Positions 1 to 8,610 of a stretch of 64,000 nucleotides of DNA are shown here, in pieces. Under the pieces are notes generated by a model that worked only from the letters and a program-made list of their open reading frames with translations, searched no databases and had not been told where the DNA came from. Source of the stretch: Natrinema marinum (GTDB taxonomy: Archaea; Halobacteriota; Halobacteria; Halobacteriales; Natrialbaceae); NCBI RefSeq assembly GCF_024296685.1, contig NZ_CP100763.1, positions 1,860,001 to 1,924,000 of the forward strand, given 5' to 3'. Each line of letters starts with the position of its first letter. The first letter of the stretch is position 1. A program made the translations under genes and the position numbers.

Positions 1-1359
1 GACGCCGGTCTCGTCCGAAAGCGGCGTGGCGTTTACCGACAGCCAGCGGGTTCCCTCGTCGGGCGCGTCGACCCGGACGCGCTGGTCGATGACCGTTTCG
101 CCGGTCGCGAGCGCTCGTGGGGCGGGTCGCTCCGGATACGGGACCACCTCGCCGTCCTCGTCGAGCAGCGGCCGGTCCCCCAGCACGTACGTCTCGGAGT
201 CGTCCCCGCCGAGTCCGAGGTACTCGGTGAAGTGTCGGTTCACGCGCCGCGACTGGCCGTCGGTGTCGAAGACGCCGATCCCCGTCGGGCTGATCTCGAG
301 GATCCGCTCCAGGAGGGCGTGTTCGCGGCGCAGCTCGCGCTCGCGTTCGCGCTGATCGGTCATGTCCCGGATGACCTTCGCGTACCCCTCGAGGTCGCCG
401 TCGTCGTCGCGAATCGCGGTAATGGTGACGCTGGCCCAGAACCGAGAGCCGTCGGCTCGGACGCGCCACCCTTCGCTTTCGGTTGATCCCGTCTCGGCGG
501 CTTCTCTCAAACTCGACTCGGGGACGCCCGCTCGCCGGTCCTCGTCCGTGTAGAACACGGAGACGTGTTCACCCAGCACGTCTTCCGGCGCGTAGCCTTT
601 GATCTGTTCGGCCCCCGCGTTCCAGCTGCGGACGTGACCGGCAGCGTCGAGCATGAAGATCGCGTCCTCCTCGACGGCGTCGACCAGCGATTCGAACTTC
701 GTTCGATTTTCCCGCCGCATGCGCTCCGTGTGCCTTTGCTCGGTGACATCATAGTAGAGTTCGATGCGACCGCCTGCGTACGCGCCCGACTCGATCGGCT
801 CGCTTCGGTGCTCGAGCCAGCGCTCCTCGCGGCCCTCGCCCTCGGTCACGCGACACTCGAACCGTTCAGCGTGCGCGTTCTCCTCGTAGGTCGCCAGTAC
901 GGCGTCGGCAAATCGGTCGCCATCGTCGATCAGCGACGCGATGCGTTCCCGGACGAGTGTCGGTTTGTCCCGGCCGAGGACCTGCTCGCGCTCGAGCCCG
1001 AAGTAGCGCTCGGTCGTCTCGTTGAGCCACGCCACCTTGAACGCCTCATCGAGGACGAACACCGCGACTTCGGCGTCGTCGAGCACGTCGTCGATCAGCG
1101 ACGCAGTGACGCCCTTCCCCGCTCCGGCGTCGCCATCCCGATCGGCCGCCGCTCGAGGCCGCCACCACACGCGTCCGCTCGCGCCGACCTTCTTCGTCTC
1201 GAGTTCGCCGTGATCGACGAGTCGCTCGAGCCGTTCGTACGTGCTCCGGCGACCGAGGTCGAGCCGGTCGGCCACCTCGGTCGTCGTCCGTGGGATTTCG
1301 CTCCCGTCGAAGATCGCGAGCGTCTCCCGAAGGCTCTCGGTCAGCGAGCGCGATGTCAT
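1..1359 (-). CDS. HTH and multi-PAS sensory protein, partial (C-terminus lies outside the window)
   Basis: The minus-strand frame is open from the ATG at 1359-1357 to the window edge (453 codons, no stop), so the C-terminal part is missing. Residues ~10-70 form a winged helix-turn-helix (TTTEVADRLDLGRRSTYERL, then GRVWWRP). Three PAS domains follow at about 85-210, 215-345 and 350-453; the second carries the typical GYAPEDVLGEHVSVFY and ends in a PAC-type EGYAKVIRDMTD. This is a cytosolic signal sensor; haloarchaeal relatives end in a histidine kinase or a Bat-type HTH, and which one applies here cannot be seen. The N-terminal DNA-binding domain suggests direct transcriptional control. It is divergent from the DUF7344 gene at 1582. 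Confidence 0.85.
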   Translation of the reverse strand, partial: MTSRSLTESLRETLAIFDGSEIPRTTTEVADRLDLGRRSTYERLERLVDHGELETKKVGASGRVWWRPRAAADRDGDAGAGKGVTASLIDDVLDDAEVAVFVLDEAFKVAWLNETTERYFGLEREQVLGRDKPTLVRERIASLIDDGDRFADAVLATYEENAHAERFECRVTEGEGREERWLEHRSEPIESGAYAGGRIELYYDVTEQRHTERMRRENRTKFESLVDAVEEDAIFMLDAAGHVRSWNAGAEQIKGYAPEDVLGEHVSVFYTDEDRRAGVPESSLREAAETGSTESEGWRVRADGSRFWASVTITAIRDDDGDLEGYAKVIRDMTDQRERERELRREHALLERILEISPTGIGVFDTDGQSRRVNRHFTEYLGLGGDDSETYVLGDRPLLDEDGEVVPYPERPAPRALATGETVIDQRVRVDAPDEGTRWLSVNATPLSDETGV

Positions 1360-1581
1360 TGGTACACACAGTGACTCAAACCGTATCAACCCTCCGCCGA
1401 TGGAACCCAATCGAGGAGGCGACGCGAACGGGTCCACTGCTCGTTTCGCGGTCGCGTTTCCGCAGGCGAAACGGGACTGGCGGAGAAGACCACCTAAACA
1501 CATCTAGTATACCCTTACCCGTGAACGGATACTGAATGGATACATGCGGGCCGACGATAGCCGGCCGGCACGACTCTCTCC

Positions 1582-1920
1582 ATGACCTACCCTGCACACG
1601 AGGCGACGGAGAATCGACCGATGCTTCCGGACGGACTCGAGAGCCACCGTCACCGACTGCTCACCTCGACGCGGCGGCGACTGACGCTCGACGTTCTCGC
1701 AGGCGTCACCGAACCGGTCTCCCTCTCGGAACTGGCGACGGGCATCGTCGCTCGAGAGGACGGCGTCGACGCGGTCGACGAGGCGTCCGTCGGGCCCGTC
1801 TCCGTCGACCTCCACCACGTGCATCTCCCGCTGATGGCCGACATCGGGATCATCGACTACGATCCGGAAACGCGGCGTATCGAATCCTGTCCTACTCGAG
1901 CCGACTCACAGAATATGTAG
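1582..1920 (+). CDS. DUF7344-type winged-helix regulator
   Basis: This 112-residue protein has the layout of the haloarchaeal DUF7344 HTH family: a conserved RRRLTLDVLAG first helix, a 'VSLSELATGIVARE' recognition region, an insertion, then 'HHVHLPLMADIGIIDYDPETRRI', which is typical of ArsR-like winged helices. It is presumably a small cytosolic transcription factor; no ligand or target can be inferred. An internal ATG at 1621 would remove 13 residues and is an alternative start. TATA-like sequence (taaacacatctagtatac) lies about 70-85 bp upstream. A second DUF7344 protein is at 57020. Confidence 0.75.
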   Translation: MTYPAHEATENRPMLPDGLESHRHRLLTSTRRRLTLDVLAGVTEPVSLSELATGIVAREDGVDAVDEASVGPVSVDLHHVHLPLMADIGIIDYDPETRRIESCPTRADSQNM

Positions 1921-1956
1921 ACGACCGGCTGGGCTCGTCGCGTTCGTCCCGGCCGG

Positions 1957-2184
1957 TCACGTGTCGTCCCCGAGCAGGCCGAGGTCGGTAGCGATGAGGT
2001 CCGCGATCCGGTCGGCGACGTCGGGGTCGACCTCGGCGATATCGTCCCCGTCGTGAAGTTGCTCGTTGTGTCGGTCGATCGCGTCGGCGACGTCCGACAG
2101 CGGGACGCGGGAGGTCGTCTCGCAGGCGGAACAGACGACCGGCACGCGCGGACCGTCCTCGTCCGAGTCGCTCGTGTTCGTCAT
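1957..2184 (-). CDS. small acidic haloarchaeal protein with one CxxC
   Basis: This 75-residue protein is highly acidic. It has a single VCSACETTSRVPLSDVADAI segment followed by a helical, Asp-rich tail. A TATA-like TTAGGTTTT lies about 27 nt upstream of the ATG, which fits a leaderless transcript and supports this start. No known family is recognised with certainty. The lone CxxC could bind metal only in a dimer or with partners. Confidence 0.6.
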   Translation of the reverse strand: MTNTSDSDEDGPRVPVVCSACETTSRVPLSDVADAIDRHNEQLHDGDDIAEVDPDVADRIADLIATDLGLLGDDT

Positions 2185-2606
2185 CTGTCGAGTGTCTGGC
2201 GGCGACCGTCAAAACCTAATTGGTTCCAGCGGCAGTCGGCCCAGCTTCGATGCCCGGTTTGATCCGGCGCTCGTCGGTGGGATGCCGAGACAACACAATT
2301 CCGGCCATAGATAGACCGCAGGGGTCGATGCCAGTGGTTGCCGTACCCGTTGGCCAGCGGTATTATGTTGGCTCGACCGGCGTATCCGGTAGACGGGGGT
2401 ACGCCAGTCTGTCGGCTGACCGCTGCAGCCGTCTCGGTCCGTCTCGGTTACCCCGTCGCACACGGTACTCCACGGTTCCCCGGCTACACGATATCTGTAG
2501 CGGGTCCCTGTGCTTCGTCTCTCCTCACCGCCAGCACGAGTCGCGACCGTGGCCGGCCGCTCGACCGCCTCGAGCACGACCGCCGTCAGTCCGTGAAGGG
2601 GCCCGG
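2185..2606. other. intergenic region without a convincing gene
   Basis: The stretch contains open frames on both strands, but their translations are Arg/Ser/Pro-rich and unlike haloarchaeal proteins. It holds the promoter of the minus-strand gene at 1957-2184 at its left end. No repeat or RNA was recognised. Confidence 0.5.
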
Positions 2607-3566
2607 TCAGCCTCGCACGCGAGCGAGGACCGCGACCGAGAGGGCGATACCGGCCGCGAGGACGCCGAAGCCGGGCATCTCGTCGCCACCGTCGGCTCCG
2701 GAGTCTGCCTCGCCCGTGAGCTCGTTGGAGCCGGTCGGCGGCTCCGTCGAGCCGTTGTCCGCGGTGTCGGACGTATTCGAGGGCTCGAGGCGTTCGTCGG
2801 CCGGCGCGTCGAGCTGGAGGACGACGACTGCCTGCGCGTGCGTCGCGTTCCGAGCCGCGTCGTAGGTCCAGCCGCCGCCGGCTTCCTCGTAGGGTTCCGC
2901 GGCCGCGACCGGATCGATGTCAGTGTCCCAGCCCTCGCCCTGGGGAACCTGCTGGATGTAGCCCGCGACCTCGATTCGGTCGGCGTACTGGCCGCTGATC
3001 TGCGCTTTGCCGTACGAGATGGTCGCGTCCTCGGGATTCCCGTGGAACTCGTAGCAGTGAGAGTCCATGTAGCCGTCGCCCTGCGCGACGTCCGGGCTAG
3101 TCCCGAACTGATCGCCGTCGAGCGGGAAGTCGTAGTGGTCGTTCATCGGGAAGTTGACGGTGATCGGATCCGCCTCGGAGTGCCACGTCGTCGCCCCACC
3201 GGTCGGGATCGTGACCGTCGTGTCCGGTACCGACTCGCCGATGACCGGCTCGCCGTTCTCGTTGACCAGCGTGACACAGATCTTCCCCGACCCGTCGCCG
3301 AGATAGGGGCTGCGATACTCGTCACGCGGGTTCTCGTAGCTCACCCAGCTCCCGTCCTCGGCCCGCGCCTCGAAGTAGGGGTCGCCCGGCTCCGGCGCGG
3401 GCTCGCGATACGCTTCCTCCGAGACGGACTCGTTCGCGTCCTGTGCGACGACTCCCCCGGCGCCCATCGCGACGAGGCTGCCGATTACGGCAAGTCCCAG
3501 CGCGAGCGCGAGGAGCGGGCGCGCTCCGCACACCATACGCTCGCGAACTCCTCGGTTCCCACGCAT
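2607..3566 (-). CDS. PGF-CTERM-anchored surface protein
   Basis: This 319-residue secreted protein starts MRGNRGVRERM, with a hydrophobic signal segment at ~13-40 (LLALALGLAVIGSLVAMGAG) and an Ala-Gln cleavage region. The mature part is acidic, with no enzyme motif recognised. The end has a Ser/Thr/Asn-rich linker, then MPGFGVLAAGIALSVAVLARVRG, a textbook PGF-CTERM: the PGF motif, a transmembrane helix and basic residues. That tail is processed by archaeosortase A with lipid attachment in the haloarchaea where it has been studied. The frame stays open 97 codons further upstream, but the ATG at 3566 places the signal peptide correctly. Function beyond surface localisation is unknown. Confidence 0.85.
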   Translation of the reverse strand: MRGNRGVRERMVCGARPLLALALGLAVIGSLVAMGAGGVVAQDANESVSEEAYREPAPEPGDPYFEARAEDGSWVSYENPRDEYRSPYLGDGSGKICVTLVNENGEPVIGESVPDTTVTIPTGGATTWHSEADPITVNFPMNDHYDFPLDGDQFGTSPDVAQGDGYMDSHCYEFHGNPEDATISYGKAQISGQYADRIEVAGYIQQVPQGEGWDTDIDPVAAAEPYEEAGGGWTYDAARNATHAQAVVVLQLDAPADERLEPSNTSDTADNGSTEPPTGSNELTGEADSGADGGDEMPGFGVLAAGIALSVAVLARVRG

Positions 3567-4384
3567 GGTTACGCCTCGTCCCCGAGTTCCTCGACATCGA
3601 TTTCGGTCAGCGATTTCGTGGCGCGCCGACCGGAGCGGATCGCGTCGCCGAGTGGTTCGATCGTAGTACCGTCCCGCGACGATGACTGTCCTGCAACAGT
3701 ACGGATCATCGCGCTGACGTACCGGATCACCTGTTCTATATATGAGCGTCGTACCTGGCGGTAGAGCGCCTCTACGCTGATTAGGAAGCCGTTTGGCCGT
3801 TTGGCCGTTTCCGAAGGTCGTGCGAAACGGACGGTAGTAATCGGCTGCTAGAGACACATCCCACCGGTCGACGGGACGCTACCGCCGACCGATTACAGCG
3901 TTCGCTGTCCGGCGGTCGCGTCTCGAGCCGAAAACGGTCGATACGCCGACCGCGCTATTCGCTGGTTCCGTCGGTCTCGTCCATCCTCGCGGCGACGGTC
4001 GTCGAACTGCCGACAAATAGTTGATGTGAGGTGCCGAGTGACGCTATGGATGTTGCCCCTGACGTAACACCATCGGCCGAACGTCGGCGACGGTCCGGGC
4101 TGTCGGACCCGACGGCAGCGGCGGGAAACTGGGGGTGGCCGCTGGCCTCCGCCAGCGGCGGCCGGACGAAACGAGTGGCTGGGCGTGCCCGGTAGAACAC
4201 GGAATCGGTAACTCGCGTGATGGCTGGCACGAGGCGGAACAGACACGCCGGCTGAGCGTCGGCAGCCGAGGGGGATAACGCTGTATAATTTCCGAATAGA
4301 GGTCTATAGAGGTCGGTTAACCGACATCGACGGGGCGCACACGCCGGCCGGCCGCTTTTCAGACGGGTGGCGATACCTCCACGT
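3567..4384. other. 818-bp intergenic region with promoter elements
   Basis: No convincing gene is visible. A strong TATA-like ctatatat sits at 3736-3743 far from either flanking start, and a short tandem gtttggcc repeat lies near 3790-3808. The only small frame considered (MDVAPDVTP..., from 4046, about 49 codons) is basic and lacks homology that I recognise. The right end carries the repeated and palindromic elements listed separately. Confidence 0.5.
4295..4325. promoter_or_regulatory. tandem decamer plus 14-bp palindrome upstream of the DUF5789 gene
   Basis: Two adjacent 10-bp units, aatagaggtc and tatagaggtc (4295-4314), differ only in the first base. They run into the perfect palindrome GTCGGTTAACCGAC (4312-4325). 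A TATA-like cttttcag lies about 28 nt before the ATG at 4385, so these elements sit just upstream of the core promoter, where archaeal activators bind. The regulator is unknown. Confidence 0.45.
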
Positions 4385-4771
4385 ATGAGCGACGACGAAC
4401 GGAGCCACGACCGCGTCCAAGACCGCGCCAACGAACGCAAATCCGAGCGGGCGGCCCACACCGAGTCGATCCTCGAGGACGTCGAGCGCCACCTCGGCGA
4501 ACTGGAGTACCCGGTCACCAGCGAGGAACTCGCCACCGAGTACGGCGACGAGCCGATCGACATGCCCAACGAGACGGAGTCGCTCGGAGCGGTCTTCGAC
4601 CGGCTGGTCGACGAGCAGTACGATACACCCGAAGACGCTCGCGAAGCCGTCTACGGAGAGATCACGGGCGAAGCTGGTAGCCCGAACGAGGCCAACGCGG
4701 AACGCGACCTCGACGAACTCGACGAGGAGTCGCAGGGCTCGCTCGGCGAAAGCGGCGACAGCACGTACTGA
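4385..4771 (+). CDS. DUF5789 family protein
   Basis: This 128-residue, very acidic cytosolic protein has a charged N-terminus. Its core is the conserved DUF5789 pattern: LEYPVTSEELATEYGDEPID, then ETESLGAVFDRL and TPEDAREAVYGEI. The family is common in haloarchaea and its function is unknown. The first in-frame ATG after the TATA-like cttttcag (about 28 nt away) is at 4385, giving a leaderless start; an upstream extension (MAIPPR) is less likely. Confidence 0.8.
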   Translation: MSDDERSHDRVQDRANERKSERAAHTESILEDVERHLGELEYPVTSEELATEYGDEPIDMPNETESLGAVFDRLVDEQYDTPEDAREAVYGEITGEAGSPNEANAERDLDELDEESQGSLGESGDSTY

Positions 4772-4883
4772 TCCACCGCGGGTCGCCCCCGGCCCGCATC
4801 GCCGTAATCGGTGGGCATCGCCCCGCTCTCGGGTGGATCATGAGAGCAGAACGGATTTACGTTCCCGACACCTGTTCCCGCGT

Positions 4884-5495
4884 ATGGATTACGAATCGAG
4901 TCTCGACCGAGCGATGGACGACGTGCCAGACATCGGGGGCGACGAACAGCGACTCCAGATTCCCGACCCCCAGCCCCAGAAAGACGGCGCGTTCACGCGC
5001 GTCACTAATCTCGACGAGATCGCCGACGTCCTCTCCCGGGAGACCGAGCATCTCCACCGATTCATCCAGCGCGAGCTGGGGACCAGCGGCAAACTCGAGA
5101 ACGGTCGCGGCCGATACAACGGGACCTTCTCCCAGCAGGACTTCGACGCGGCGATCGACGCCTACGTCGACGAGTACGTCCTCTGTTCGGAGTGTGGCCT
5201 GCCCGACACCCGACTCGTCCGCGAGGACCGCACGCCAATGCTTCGCTGTGATGCCTGCGGTGCGTTCCGGCCAGTCACCAAGCGCTCGACCAGCAGCCAG
5301 CAACAACAGCAACAAGACGCTGTCGAAGAGGGCCAGACCTACACGGTCGAGATTACCGGCACCGGCCGAAAGGGCGACGGCGTCGCCGAGAAGGGCAGCT
5401 ACACCATCTTCGTCCCCGGCGCGGACGAAGGCGACGTGGTCGACATCTACATCAAGAACATCTCGGGCAACCTGGCGTTCGCCCGGCTCGACTGA
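4884..5495 (+). CDS. eif2b: translation initiation factor aIF2 subunit beta with C-terminal TRAM domain
   Basis: This 203-residue protein is the beta subunit of archaeal initiation factor 2, which delivers initiator Met-tRNA to the small ribosomal subunit. It has the core fold at ~38-95 and a C4 zinc ribbon with C101, C104, C122 and C125 (CSECG...CDACG). A Gln-rich linker (139-144) leads to a TRAM/OB domain at ~147-203 (GQTYTVEITGTGRKGDGVA...). The TRAM fusion is the usual haloarchaeal form. The ATG at 4884 (MDYESSLDRAM) was chosen over the upstream in-frame ATG at 4833, because family members start close to this motif. Confidence 0.95.
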   Translation: MDYESSLDRAMDDVPDIGGDEQRLQIPDPQPQKDGAFTRVTNLDEIADVLSRETEHLHRFIQRELGTSGKLENGRGRYNGTFSQQDFDAAIDAYVDEYVLCSECGLPDTRLVREDRTPMLRCDACGAFRPVTKRSTSSQQQQQQDAVEEGQTYTVEITGTGRKGDGVAEKGSYTIFVPGADEGDVVDIYIKNISGNLAFARLD

Positions 5496-5574
5496 GGCCG
5501 CGGTTCGCTCTCGTTCTCGATTTTCGCCGCTGCTCGGAAGCGGGTCGCCGTCGCGACGACCGCTCGCGGACCGC

Positions 5575-5583
5575 GAAGTTAAA
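5575..5583 (+). promoter_or_regulatory. TATA box of the cobamide operon
   Basis: Sequence aagttaaag is centred about 29 nt before the GTG at 5609. This is the spacing of a leaderless haloarchaeal promoter, and it supports the GTG start. No cobalamin riboswitch was recognised in the 110-bp upstream gap. Confidence 0.6.
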
Positions 5584-5608
5584 GTCAGCTTGCGCTAGTC
5601 ACGCGAAC

Positions 5609-6247
5609 GTGGGAGTATCGTTCGACCTCTTTGGGACGCTGGTGACCGCCGACCGCCCGGACGACCCAGCCGCGGCCGTCGCGACCGAACTCGAGAAGCG
5701 GGACGTGGCGGTGCCCGACGACTGGGCAGACGCCTACGCGGAGCCCCACGTCGACGCGCCCGAGGGCGCGGAGGTACCGCTGCCGGCGCACGTCTCGCGG
5801 GCGCTCGCGAGCCGCGGCGTCGACTACGAACACAACGCGGCCAGACGCGCGGTCGTCGCGGCGTTCGATCCGGCAGTCGAGACCAGACCGGGCGCGCTCG
5901 AGGCGGTCGACGCCGCCCGCGAACGAGGGCCGGTCGCGATCTGTTCGAACTGCAGCGTCCCGGAGCTGGTCGGTCGGACGCTCCTCAGGTCCGACTTCGA
6001 GCGCGACGACTTCGACGCCATCGTCACGAGCGTCGGCTGTGGCTGGCGCAAGCCCGCCGCCGAAATCTTCGAACTGACTGCCGACCGGCTCGGCGTCGCC
6101 CCCGAGACACTGGTCCACGTCGGCGACGATCCGCAGGCGGACGGCGGGATCGAAGCCGTCGGCGGGACGGCGCTGTTGCTCGAGGAGACGCCGCTCGCGG
6201 ATGTCCCGGCGCGACTGGCGGCGGTCGAACGTGGCGGCCATGACTGA
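5609..6247 (+). CDS. HAD-superfamily hydrolase heading the cobamide operon
   Basis: This 212-residue HAD hydrolase has motif I FDLFGTL with nucleophile Asp6, a C1-type helical cap, motif II around 'AICSNCS', motif III in GCGWRKPAAEIF and motif IV HVGDDPQAD. It is the first gene of a cluster where neighbours overlap or nearly overlap, 36 nt before cbiB, so it probably acts in the same pathway. A phosphatase step (alpha-ribazole-5'-phosphate or adenosylcobalamin-5'-phosphate) is otherwise unassigned in this cluster. That role is inference. The DLFGT form of motif I also occurs in dehalogenase-type HADs. Confidence 0.85.
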   Translation: MGVSFDLFGTLVTADRPDDPAAAVATELEKRDVAVPDDWADAYAEPHVDAPEGAEVPLPAHVSRALASRGVDYEHNAARRAVVAAFDPAVETRPGALEAVDAARERGPVAICSNCSVPELVGRTLLRSDFERDDFDAIVTSVGCGWRKPAAEIFELTADRLGVAPETLVHVGDDPQADGGIEAVGGTALLLEETPLADVPARLAAVERGGHD

Positions 6248-6283
6248 GCTGCCGGACCCTGACACCGAGACGGAGGCGATGAC

Positions 6284-7258
6284 GTGGCGCTGACGACGCT
6301 CGCCGTGATCGGACTGGCGTTCAGCCTCGATCTCCTGATCGGCGAGCCGCCGACCCCCGCCCATCCGGTGGCGTGGTTCGGCCGGCTCGTCGACGCCCTC
6401 GATCGGGAGTGGAGCGAATCCGAACGCGGCCAGCGCTTGGTCGGCGTCGGGGTCGCGGCCGCCGCGCCGCTCGTTCCCGCCGCGGTTGCCGGCGGCGCCG
6501 TCATCGCGGCGACCGCGTTGCACCCGCTCGCCGGCGCCATCGTCGCCGCTTTCGTCCTCTTTCTGACGACCAGCCTGCGCTCGTTGCTCGAGTTGACCGA
6601 GACCGTCGTCGCGGCCACGGACGGAAGCCTCGAGCGCGCTCGCGAGGACGTGATCGGGCTCGTCGGCCGCGACGCGTCGACGCTCTCGGCGGGCGAACTC
6701 CGCAGCGCCGCCGTCGAGAGCGCGGCCGAGAACCTCGCGGACGGGCTGGTCGCGAGCCTGCTTTCCTTCGCGGTCCTCGCGCCGATCTCGCTGCCGGCCG
6801 CCGCCGCGGCCGCCGCCTGGGTCAAGGGCGTCAACACGCTGGATTCGATGCTCGGCTACCACTCGAAGCCGATCGGGACGGCCAGCGCGCGCTTGGACGA
6901 CGCGGTGATGTACCTGCCCGCCAGAGTCGCGGCGGTCGCCATCGCCGTCGCCGCGGCCGCGCCCCGCTCGCTCGGCCGCGCTCGAGCGTGGGCGCAGGTC
7001 CCCCCGTCGCCCAACTCCGGCTGGCCGATGGCGACGCTCGCGGTCGCGCTCGGTGTCCGCCTCGAGAAGCCGGGCGTCTACGTCCTCAATCCCGACGCCG
7101 ACCTGCCGGCGCTGGCCGAGGGCGAGCGGGCCGTCACCCTCGTGGGACGGGGGGCCGCTGTCTCGGTCGTCCTCGCCGTCGCGCTCGCGGCCGTCGCGCC
7201 CGTCATCGGCGGAGAACTCGCGTCGCTGGGCCGAACGACGTTGGAGGTGGCGGGGTGA
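6284..7258 (+). CDS. cbiB: adenosylcobinamide-phosphate synthase CbiB
   Basis: This 324-residue integral membrane protein of the CbiB/CobD family joins adenosylcobyric acid to (R)-1-amino-2-propanol phosphate. The N-terminus LDLLIGEPPTPAHPVAWFG is the family signature, as are VKGVNTLDSMLGYHSKP (~183-199) and PPSPNSGWPMA (~240-250). Several hydrophobic helices are visible (~1-15, 55-95, 150-185, 290-310). It starts with GTG. Its stop overlaps the GTG of cobS by 4 nt, indicating translational coupling. Confidence 0.95.
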   Translation: MALTTLAVIGLAFSLDLLIGEPPTPAHPVAWFGRLVDALDREWSESERGQRLVGVGVAAAAPLVPAAVAGGAVIAATALHPLAGAIVAAFVLFLTTSLRSLLELTETVVAATDGSLERAREDVIGLVGRDASTLSAGELRSAAVESAAENLADGLVASLLSFAVLAPISLPAAAAAAAWVKGVNTLDSMLGYHSKPIGTASARLDDAVMYLPARVAAVAIAVAAAAPRSLGRARAWAQVPPSPNSGWPMATLAVALGVRLEKPGVYVLNPDADLPALAEGERAVTLVGRGAAVSVVLAVALAAVAPVIGGELASLGRTTLEVAG

Positions 7259-8022
7259 CCGCGATCGGTCGCTGGGTCGGTGCCGTCCGCGGCGCGCTCG
7301 GCTTTCTGACGCGGCTGCCGATCGGTTCCCGCGACGGTGACTGGGACGCGTTCCGGACGACGCCCGGTGCGTTTCCGATCGTCGGCCTCGTCGCCGGCGC
7401 GCTGGCGTCGCTCCCGCTGCTCGCCGCGGACACGCTCCCGGCTTCGACCGTCGCACTCGGCTACCTCCTCGCGGTGTACGCCGTGACGGGGATCCACCAC
7501 CTCGACGGCGTCGCCGATCTGGGCGATGCGCTGGTCGTCCACGGCGGCGTCGAGCGGCGCCGCGAGGTGTTGAAGGACACGACGACCGGTGTGGGTGCGC
7601 TGCTGGCGGTGGCGATCACGATCGCCGCGCTGGCGCTTGCCGGCCTCGGAGTGGCGGGCCTCCCGGTCGGCGCGGCGGTCGGCGTCGCGGTCGCGGCCGA
7701 GGTCGGAACGAAACTCGGCATTGCCGCGATGGCCTGCTTCGGGGCCGCGAGCTACGAGGGGATGGGACGGCAGTTCACCGCGGCGTCCGACCCCGCCTCG
7801 TTCGTCGCGCCCGCGGCGGTCGCGCTCCCCGTCGTCGCGCTCACCTGGCCCTCCTTCGCCGCGGCGGTCGCCCTCTGCGGTGCCGTCGCCGGCATCGGCC
7901 TCCCGTGGCACTGGGCGAACCGCCACCTCGGCGGGATTAACGGCGATATCTTCGGCGCGGCAAACGAGATCGGTCGCGTCGCCGGCGTCCACCTGGGGGT
8001 GATCGCGTGGACGCTCTCGTGA
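7255..8022 (+). CDS. cobS: adenosylcobinamide-GDP ribazoletransferase CobS
   Basis: This 255-residue membrane enzyme (cobalamin-5'-phosphate synthase) joins adenosylcobinamide-GDP with alpha-ribazole(-phosphate). It has the N-terminal LGFLTRLPIG and the metal-binding HHLDGVADLGDAL at ~81-93. GMGRQF and the C-terminal GGINGDIFGAANEIGRV also match CobS. Multiple transmembrane helices are present. The GTG start at 7255 overlaps the cbiB stop, and the gene overlaps cobY by 16 nt. Confidence 0.95.
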   Translation: MTAIGRWVGAVRGALGFLTRLPIGSRDGDWDAFRTTPGAFPIVGLVAGALASLPLLAADTLPASTVALGYLLAVYAVTGIHHLDGVADLGDALVVHGGVERRREVLKDTTTGVGALLAVAITIAALALAGLGVAGLPVGAAVGVAVAAEVGTKLGIAAMACFGAASYEGMGRQFTAASDPASFVAPAAVALPVVALTWPSFAAAVALCGAVAGIGLPWHWANRHLGGINGDIFGAANEIGRVAGVHLGVIAWTLS

Positions 8023-8609
8023 TGTGCGGCGGCAAGGGCACCCGCCTCGAGAGCCCCCACGAGAAGCCCCTGTACCCGATCGCCGGCACGCCGATGGTCG
8101 ATCGCGTGCTGGCGGCCCTCCGCGAGAGCGCGGTCGAGACGATTTACGCCGCCGTCTCGGCGAACGCCCCGGAGACGCGAGCGCACCTCGAGTCGGTCGC
8201 CGGCGTTCGGACGATCGAGACGGCCGGCGAGGGGTACGTAACCGACCTGCTGGCGCTCCTCGAGCGGCCCGAGATCTCGCCGCCCGTGCTGACCGTCGCC
8301 GCGGATCTGCCGCTGCTCGAGCACCCGGTCGTCGACCGGGTGCTCGCGGCCCACGGCGACGGGACCGGCTCACGGACGGTCTGCGTCCCCGCGGCGCTCA
8401 AACGGCGACTCGGGGTCAGCGTCGACTCGCGACTCGAGCCGGACGACCACCTCGCGCCGACCGGGGTCAACGTAGTCGGCACGACCGACGATTCCACAGC
8501 CATGACAGACGTTTCCTACGACTTGCGACTCGCAGTGAACGTGAACCGACTCGAAGACGCCCGCGTTGCGGCCGAGCGGCTGGGGAGCCCCATAGCGGAG
8601 GGGAACTGA
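8007..8609 (+). CDS. cobY: GTP:adenosylcobinamide-phosphate guanylyltransferase CobY
   Basis: This 200-residue archaeal CobY is the non-orthologous replacement of bacterial CobU. It activates adenosylcobinamide phosphate with GTP. The nucleotidyltransferase signature is at the N-terminus: DALVMCGGKGTRL, then EKPLYPIAGTPMVDRVL. A later acidic metal site (VLTVAADLPLL, ~93-103) also matches. The GTG start at 8007 lies within cobS. No kinase activity is expected, which fits an archaeal route through CbiB and CbiZ. Confidence 0.92.
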   Translation: MDALVMCGGKGTRLESPHEKPLYPIAGTPMVDRVLAALRESAVETIYAAVSANAPETRAHLESVAGVRTIETAGEGYVTDLLALLERPEISPPVLTVAADLPLLEHPVVDRVLAAHGDGTGSRTVCVPAALKRRLGVSVDSRLEPDDHLAPTGVNVVGTTDDSTAMTDVSYDLRLAVNVNRLEDARVAAERLGSPIAEGN

Positions 8610-8610
8610 G

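Noticed and set aside
3567-3857. 97-codon extension upstream of the PGF-CTERM gene at 2607
   Set aside because: It would place the signal peptide in the middle of the protein; the ATG at 3566 gives a normal signal sequence.
4046-4195. Short ORF MDVAPDVTPSAERRRR...
   Set aside because: Basic composition and no promoter or homology; not like haloarchaeal proteins.
5496-5608. Cobalamin riboswitch before the cobamide operon
   Set aside because: The gap is about 110 bp with a TATA box 29 nt before the GTG; the transcript is predicted to be leaderless, leaving no room for an aptamer.
5585-7456. 623-codon minus-strand open frame opposite HAD-cbiB-cobS
   Set aside because: Arg/Gly-rich translation without family motifs; it is the shadow of high-G+C coding on the plus strand, where three recognisable enzymes lie.
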